Positions 35,995 to 39,655 of a stretch of 39,655 nt of DNA are shown in pieces. A program made the position numbers and the translations under genes. Origin of the DNA: an uncultured Flavobacteriaceae bacterium (GTDB lineage Bacteria; Bacteroidota; Bacteroidia; Flavobacteriales; Flavobacteriaceae). The notes under the pieces were generated by a model that was not told where the DNA came from, made no database searches, and saw nothing but the letters and a program-made list of their open reading frames with translations. The stretch lies in NCBI GenBank assembly GCA_947500385.1, contig CANMSA010000030.1:1-39655 (forward strand), in the 5' to 3' direction. Numbering within the stretch: the first letter of the stretch is position 1; the number at the start of each line of letters is the position of its first letter.

Positions 35995-36029
35995 ATGGAA
36001 AAACCCTCGTCTTGCGAGGGTTTTTCCAT
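35995..36029 (-). terminator. Rho-independent terminator after the giant DUF11 protein gene
   Basis: Stem ATGGAAAAACCCTCG (35995-36009) with CGAGGGTTTTTCCAT (36015-36029), five-base loop, T-run within and after the arm on the minus strand. It lies about 20 bases past the stop. Confidence 0.9.
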
Positions 36030-36049
36030 CATTTCGATAGGTTTTTCTA

Positions 36050-39000
36050 TTAGCGTGATATATAGAGCCATCCTGTTTTTGGTTCATCAGCTCCATTTCC
36101 TAAATTTAAAAGGTAGTAATAGGTACCTACAGGCAGCTTATCATCTTCTACTGTTGTGGCACGCCCCATAGAAGTACCATCCCAAGTATTGTCATATCCT
36201 TCTGTCTCGAACACTAGCACGCCCCATCGGTTATACACTTGAAGCGTATTGTTGGGATACTGTTCAATACATTCAATAAAGAAGAAGTCATTCACTCCAT
36301 CTTGGTTTGGCGAGAACTCGTTAAAAATGGTCAAACATTCTGACTGGGTAACTTCCGGGGTCGCCTCATCTCTATCATTGGCCATGTTTGGGTCTATCTG
36401 ATCAACATAGATCAACTGGGCGATATTGGTATAATCATCGGTCTCTGTCACGGTGACCGTCATTTCCAAACTTGCCGTTTCGCCTGCACTTATAACCGGT
36501 ATTTCCCACGTAGCTATGGTTTCATTGTAAACGCCATTGTCTGCATCGGCGCTTACCAGTTCATAACCTCCAGGGAGTGCGTCTTCAATACCAATGTTTG
36601 TTGCATCGTACGTGCTACTATTGGTAACGGTGATCGTAAATACTACCGTATCCCCGAAAAAGGTTTGTGCCTTGTCAACTGTTTTTACTATTTCTAGATC
36701 AACTGTTGGCGAGGGAATCGTATAACTAGCTTCATCATCCTCACTTTGATCGCCATCATCATTGTTGGGTGTCGAGTCTGGATCGTACTGATCGGAAGCG
36801 GTTATTTCTACCGTATTGGTATATTCCCCTAAAATGTTGGCGGGCGCGTTGATGGTTACCTCGTAAGATACCGTTTGTGATCCCACCGGTACATTCGGAA
36901 GTACCCAGGTAATGGTGTTATTGTTTACTACACCTCCATCATTTACGGTCCCTAGGGTAAATCCGCTGGGTAATTGATCTACCAAACGTACGTTGGTGGC
37001 CAAGCCCGGCCCTTCATTCGTCACGGTTATCTCAAAAACAACCGTATCCCCTGCATTTGGGTTTTGAACAGCTGCGGCGCTTAAGGCTTTGGTGATACTA
37101 AGGTCGGCAGGAATAAGTTCAATAAAGGCACTATCCTCGTCATCTTCACTTTGGTCCCCATCGTCATTGTTAGGTGCCGAATCGGGATCAAGTTGATCAA
37201 CAGCGGTTACCTGTGCTGTATTGACATACTCGTTCGCGGCGTTGGTCGGGACATTGATGGTTACTTCGAACGTAAGTACCTGACTGGTGCCGGCAGGAAT
37301 GGTGAGCCCACTCCAACTTATCGTGCCAGTATTTTGAACACCTCCATTGTTAACGGTCGTAACCGTAAATCCGCTTGGAACGTAATTTTCAATTCCTACG
37401 TTGGTTGCATCATCGGCGCCTTCGTTGAAAACCTCTATGGTAAATGTAAGCGTATCTCCAGGATTGCCTTGTCCCGGATTCACGGTATTTACCAATCGAA
37501 GGTCTGCGGATTGTATGGTAAGGAGCGTGTTGTCTTCATCGTCTTCACTTTGATCCCCATCATCGTTGTTCGGTGCTGAGTCTGGATCATGCTGGTCTAC
37601 TGCTATGACTTGAACCGTATTCGTATACTCCCCGGCAGTAGCTGTGGGCATATTCACTGAAGCCTCAAAGGTAAGAGTAACCGTATTTCCAGAAGGAATG
37701 TTGATTCCGTTCCAGTTAATGATACTACCTGTCTGCGACCCTCCATCATTTATGTTTACTACCGTAAATCCTGCTGGGATCGTATTGGCAATGTCAATGT
37801 TGGTGGCATCATCGCCCCCCTCATTCTGTATAGCCACTGAAATCGTGACTACATCGCCAGGGTTCGCACTAGGCTGTGAAATGGTATTGGTTACATTCAA
37901 ATCAGCTGCTTGAGGCGTAATGGTCACCGCAGCTTCGTCGTCTTCGCTTTGATCTCCGTCATCGTTATTCGGACTCGAATCTGGATCAAAATTGGAAGAA
38001 CTGAATACTTGAGCGATGTTGGTATACTCTCCTGCGGTTCCGGTGGGCGCATTTACCACCGCACTGATAGTAATTGAAGCGTTATCAGCATTGGCGATCA
38101 ATGGGAGTATCCAATCCCCCGTTGTGTCAACATAGGTGCCATTTGTGGCATTTCCGCTATCTGAGGAATATGTAAATCCTTGAGGTAGCAAATCTCTTAC
38201 AACCGCTCCTGCAGGACAATCAATGGGTCCATCATTGAACACCGTTACCGTAAAAACAATTGTTTCACCAACATTTGGATTTGCATTATCAACCGTTTTG
38301 GTGACCCGTAAATCGGATGTCGGAGCAACGGTTACGGTTACCTGCGCGGTATTTTCACAACTATTGCCATCGGTTCCTGTCACTGTGTAGGTGGTGGTAG
38401 TCAAAGGGAATACGGTATCACCATCAGTGACCCCATTGTCCCATGTATAGGTCGTAGCTCCCGAACCTGTTAAGGTAACCGGTTCTCCGGCATTTATGGT
38501 GGTAGCCGTAGCATTTGCAACGACGTTCGGCAACGCATTTTGTGTGATGGTAATAAGGGTACGCGTAGTACTTGTACAGCCATTTACCGTATTTCGAGCC
38601 TCCGCATAAAAATCATTGGCGCCGTTTGCCAGATCTGCCTCAAGCGGTGTAAAGGTCAAGCTTGCCGTAGCCACCGGGGTACCCCCGGTTGCGGTGGTAA
38701 ACCAATCAACGGTCTCATCGGTTCCTATGGAAACCTCCATTGTGGGTACGGTTCCTCCGATACAGTAGGCCTGGTCCCCTTGTACGATAGTTGGTGCATT
38801 CACAGTAGGACAAGCACAACTTGGCGCGGTGATGTTCATGGTGTCGGCACAAGAAGTCCCGCCGTCAGTAACGGTAAGTGTGATGTTATTTCCGGAAGTA
38901 ATCCCGGAGATGGTCCAGTTGTTCCCTCCATTGTCCGTAACGGTCCCTTCCGTACTGGTTACGGTCCCTGTGCTTACATTGACGGATAGTGAATAGGTTA

Positions 39001-39655
39001 ACAAGTCCGGTGCACATGTAGGCGCGGTATCGATACTGATAGTGGGCAAGGCGTTCTGTGTGATAGTGATTGCCGTGCGGGTGGTGCTGGTACATCCATT
39101 AACGGTGTTCCTAGCTTCGGCATAAAAATCATTGGCTCCATTTACAAGATCTGCCTCTAGCGGTGTAAAGGTCAAGCTTGCCGCAGCCACCGGGGTACCG
39201 CCGGTTGCGGTGGTAAACCAATCAACGGTCTCATCGGTTCCTATGGAAACCTCCATTGTGGGTACGGTTCCTCCGATGCAGTAGGCCTGGTCCCCTTGCA
39301 CTATTGTAGGTGCATTTACTACCGGACAACTGCAATTTGGGGCCGTAATGTTCATGGTGCCAACACAAGAAGTCCCGCCGTCTGTAACGGTAAGTGTGAT
39401 ATTGTTTCCGGAAGTAATCCCGGAGATGGTCCAGTTGTTCCCTCCATTGTCCGTAACGGTCCCTTCCGTACTGGTTACGGTCCCGGTACTTACGTTGACG
39501 GATAGTGAATAGGTCAACAAATCAGGGGCACAAGTCGGTGCCGAGTCTACAGAAATGGTAGGTGTCGCATTAACGGTGACCACGATTTCCGCCCTTGGGC
39601 CTTCACAGGAGTTGGCGTTGGTCTGGCTTACGAAGAAGGATGTATTCCCTGCCGT
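36050..39655 (-). CDS. Giant DUF11/Ig-repeat surface protein with T9SS type B sorting domain, N-terminus off the window
   Basis: 1,201 codons visible; the frame is open to base 39655, so the start lies beyond the window and any internal start (for example GTG 39583) is not real. From the N-terminal side: two near-identical 172-residue Ig-like units (about 38530-39561), one PKD/Ig-like domain (about 38330-38530), and five DUF11 domains (about 36360-38315; DLxVTKTVDxxxPNxGDTVxFTI). Four of these end in the acidic motif DPDSxPNNDDGDQSEDDE. A type B sorting domain (36050-36340) closes the protein: NEFSPNQDGVNDFFFIECIE, VYNRWGVLVFETEGYDNTWDGTS and LPVGTYYYLLNLG. T9SS should export it to the surface through a PorP/SprF partner, probably the protein at 34005. 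Adhesin or matrix function is inference. Confidence 0.9.
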   Translation of the reverse strand, partial: TAGNTSFFVSQTNANSCEGPRAEIVVTVNATPTISVDSAPTCAPDLLTYSLSVNVSTGTVTSTEGTVTDNGGNNWTISGITSGNNITLTVTDGGTSCVGTMNITAPNCSCPVVNAPTIVQGDQAYCIGGTVPTMEVSIGTDETVDWFTTATGGTPVAAASLTFTPLEADLVNGANDFYAEARNTVNGCTSTTRTAITITQNALPTISIDTAPTCAPDLLTYSLSVNVSTGTVTSTEGTVTDNGGNNWTISGITSGNNITLTVTDGGTSCADTMNITAPSCACPTVNAPTIVQGDQAYCIGGTVPTMEVSIGTDETVDWFTTATGGTPVATASLTFTPLEADLANGANDFYAEARNTVNGCTSTTRTLITITQNALPNVVANATATTINAGEPVTLTGSGATTYTWDNGVTDGDTVFPLTTTTYTVTGTDGNSCENTAQVTVTVAPTSDLRVTKTVDNANPNVGETIVFTVTVFNDGPIDCPAGAVVRDLLPQGFTYSSDSGNATNGTYVDTTGDWILPLIANADNASITISAVVNAPTGTAGEYTNIAQVFSSSNFDPDSSPNNDDGDQSEDDEAAVTITPQAADLNVTNTISQPSANPGDVVTISVAIQNEGGDDATNIDIANTIPAGFTVVNINDGGSQTGSIINWNGINIPSGNTVTLTFEASVNMPTATAGEYTNTVQVIAVDQHDPDSAPNNDDGDQSEDDEDNTLLTIQSADLRLVNTVNPGQGNPGDTLTFTIEVFNEGADDATNVGIENYVPSGFTVTTVNNGGVQNTGTISWSGLTIPAGTSQVLTFEVTINVPTNAANEYVNTAQVTAVDQLDPDSAPNNDDGDQSEDDEDSAFIELIPADLSITKALSAAAVQNPNAGDTVVFEITVTNEGPGLATNVRLVDQLPSGFTLGTVNDGGVVNNNTITWVLPNVPVGSQTVSYEVTINAPANILGEYTNTVEITASDQYDPDSTPNNDDGDQSEDDEASYTIPSPTVDLEIVKTVDKAQTFFGDTVVFTITVTNSSTYDATNIGIEDALPGGYELVSADADNGVYNETIATWEIPVISAGETASLEMTVTVTETDDYTNIAQLIYVDQIDPNMANDRDEATPEVTQSECLTIFNEFSPNQDGVNDFFFIECIEQYPNNTLQVYNRWGVLVFETEGYDNTWDGTSMGRATTVEDDKLPVGTYYYLLNLGNGADEPKTGWLYISR
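36737..37990 (-). repeat. Four DUF11 repeat units (about 400 bases each) sharing an acidic Asp/Glu motif
   Basis: Copies of the segment encoding DPDSxPNNDDGDQSEDDE occur near 36737, 37142, 37540 and 37940, spaced 398-405 bases. The DNA between them is diverged, so selection keeps the acidic motif. The pattern DxDxDGxxDxxE resembles calcium-binding loops; that role is inferred. Confidence 0.75.
38530..39561 (-). repeat. Two tandem 516-base coding repeats, nearly identical
   Basis: Units about 38530-39045 and 39046-39561, in phase (516 = 3 x 172). The TGGTCCCCTTG landmark is at the same offset in each (GTAGGCCTGG at 38765 and 39281). Long stretches are identical apart from scattered third-position changes, indicating a recent duplication or gene conversion. 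More units may lie beyond the right edge. Confidence 0.85.

Larger units (their letters stand above)
34926..36049. other. 1.1 kb low-GC gap inside the right-hand T9SS module
   Basis: Between the PorP gene and the stop of the giant repeat protein. It holds the terminator of the giant gene (35995-36029), exact TTGTTGTGAA motifs at 35077 and 35928, a one-mismatch copy at 35056, and one long minus-strand ORF (35062-35745 or to 35826) that I cannot identify. No second gene, RNA gene or repeat was recognised. Such gaps are unusual here: most neighbours in the window are within 150 bases. Confidence 0.7.

Noticed and set aside
35911-36171. 86-codon plus-strand open frame
   Set aside because: It runs through the strong terminator at 35995-36029 and into the antisense of the giant gene.
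37151-37579. 142-codon plus-strand open frame, and a similar one at 38540-38989
   Set aside because: Antisense to the repeated DUF11/Ig coding units; the frames recur only because the repeats do.
38530-39561. Regular repeats considered as a CRISPR array
   Set aside because: Units are 516 bases, in frame and encode protein domains; there are no short repeats with unique spacers.
1-39655. Mobile element, prophage, toxin-antitoxin or defence island
   Set aside because: No transposase, integrase, terminal repeats, phage genes or toxin-like pairs were seen; all intact genes fit a normal flavobacterial chromosome.

Overview
The window looks like the chromosome of a gliding-type marine Flavobacteriaceae member (Bacteroidota). 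The evidence is type IX secretion (T9SS) cargo with type B C-terminal sorting domains, PorP/SprF-family outer-membrane proteins, SprB-like repeats, Bacteroidota-restricted families (DUF4175, DUF4837), near absence of Shine-Dalgarno sequences, and several TAnnTTTG (-7) promoter elements. No tRNA, rRNA, insertion sequence, phage gene or CRISPR array was seen.

Left part (1-10371, all minus strand): a three-gene surface operon transcribed right to left. It encodes an Ig-like-repeat protein with a type B sorting domain, a PorP/SprF-like protein that unusually carries a coiled coil and two SPOR-like repeats, and a giant SprB-like adhesin whose C-terminus lies off the left edge. Right part (31468-39655, minus strand): a second T9SS module. 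It encodes a giant DUF11/Ig repeat protein with a type B sorting domain (N-terminus off the right edge), then a 1.1 kb gap with one unexplained ORF, a plain PorP/SprF protein, and an OmpA/PD40 protein. The N-terminus of that OmpA protein carries the same SPOR-like module that is fused to PorP in the left operon.

The middle (10655-31234) is mostly housekeeping. It holds glnS; an SPFH/band 7 protein; gltX; an AlkB-type membrane hydroxylase; a plus-strand run of DUF4175, ybeY, mnmG, a lipoprotein and a methyltransferase; a lipidated OmpH/Skp-like protein; DoxX; DNA polymerase III delta-prime; pgk; a LysM lytic transglycosylase; a DUF4837 lipoprotein; and two paralogous 56-residue membrane proteins. 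Two perfect parS-type palindromes (TGTTCCACGTGGAACA) flank mnmG. The first doubles as the last codons of ybeY, which suggests this part of the chromosome is a ParB-loading (origin-proximal) region.

Points most worth a second look: the SPOR-like module shared between a PorP fusion and an OmpA protein, the parS pair, the twin small membrane proteins, the orphan ORF between the T9SS genes, and a recurrent TTGTTGTGAA motif found only in intergenic DNA upstream of minus-strand genes.
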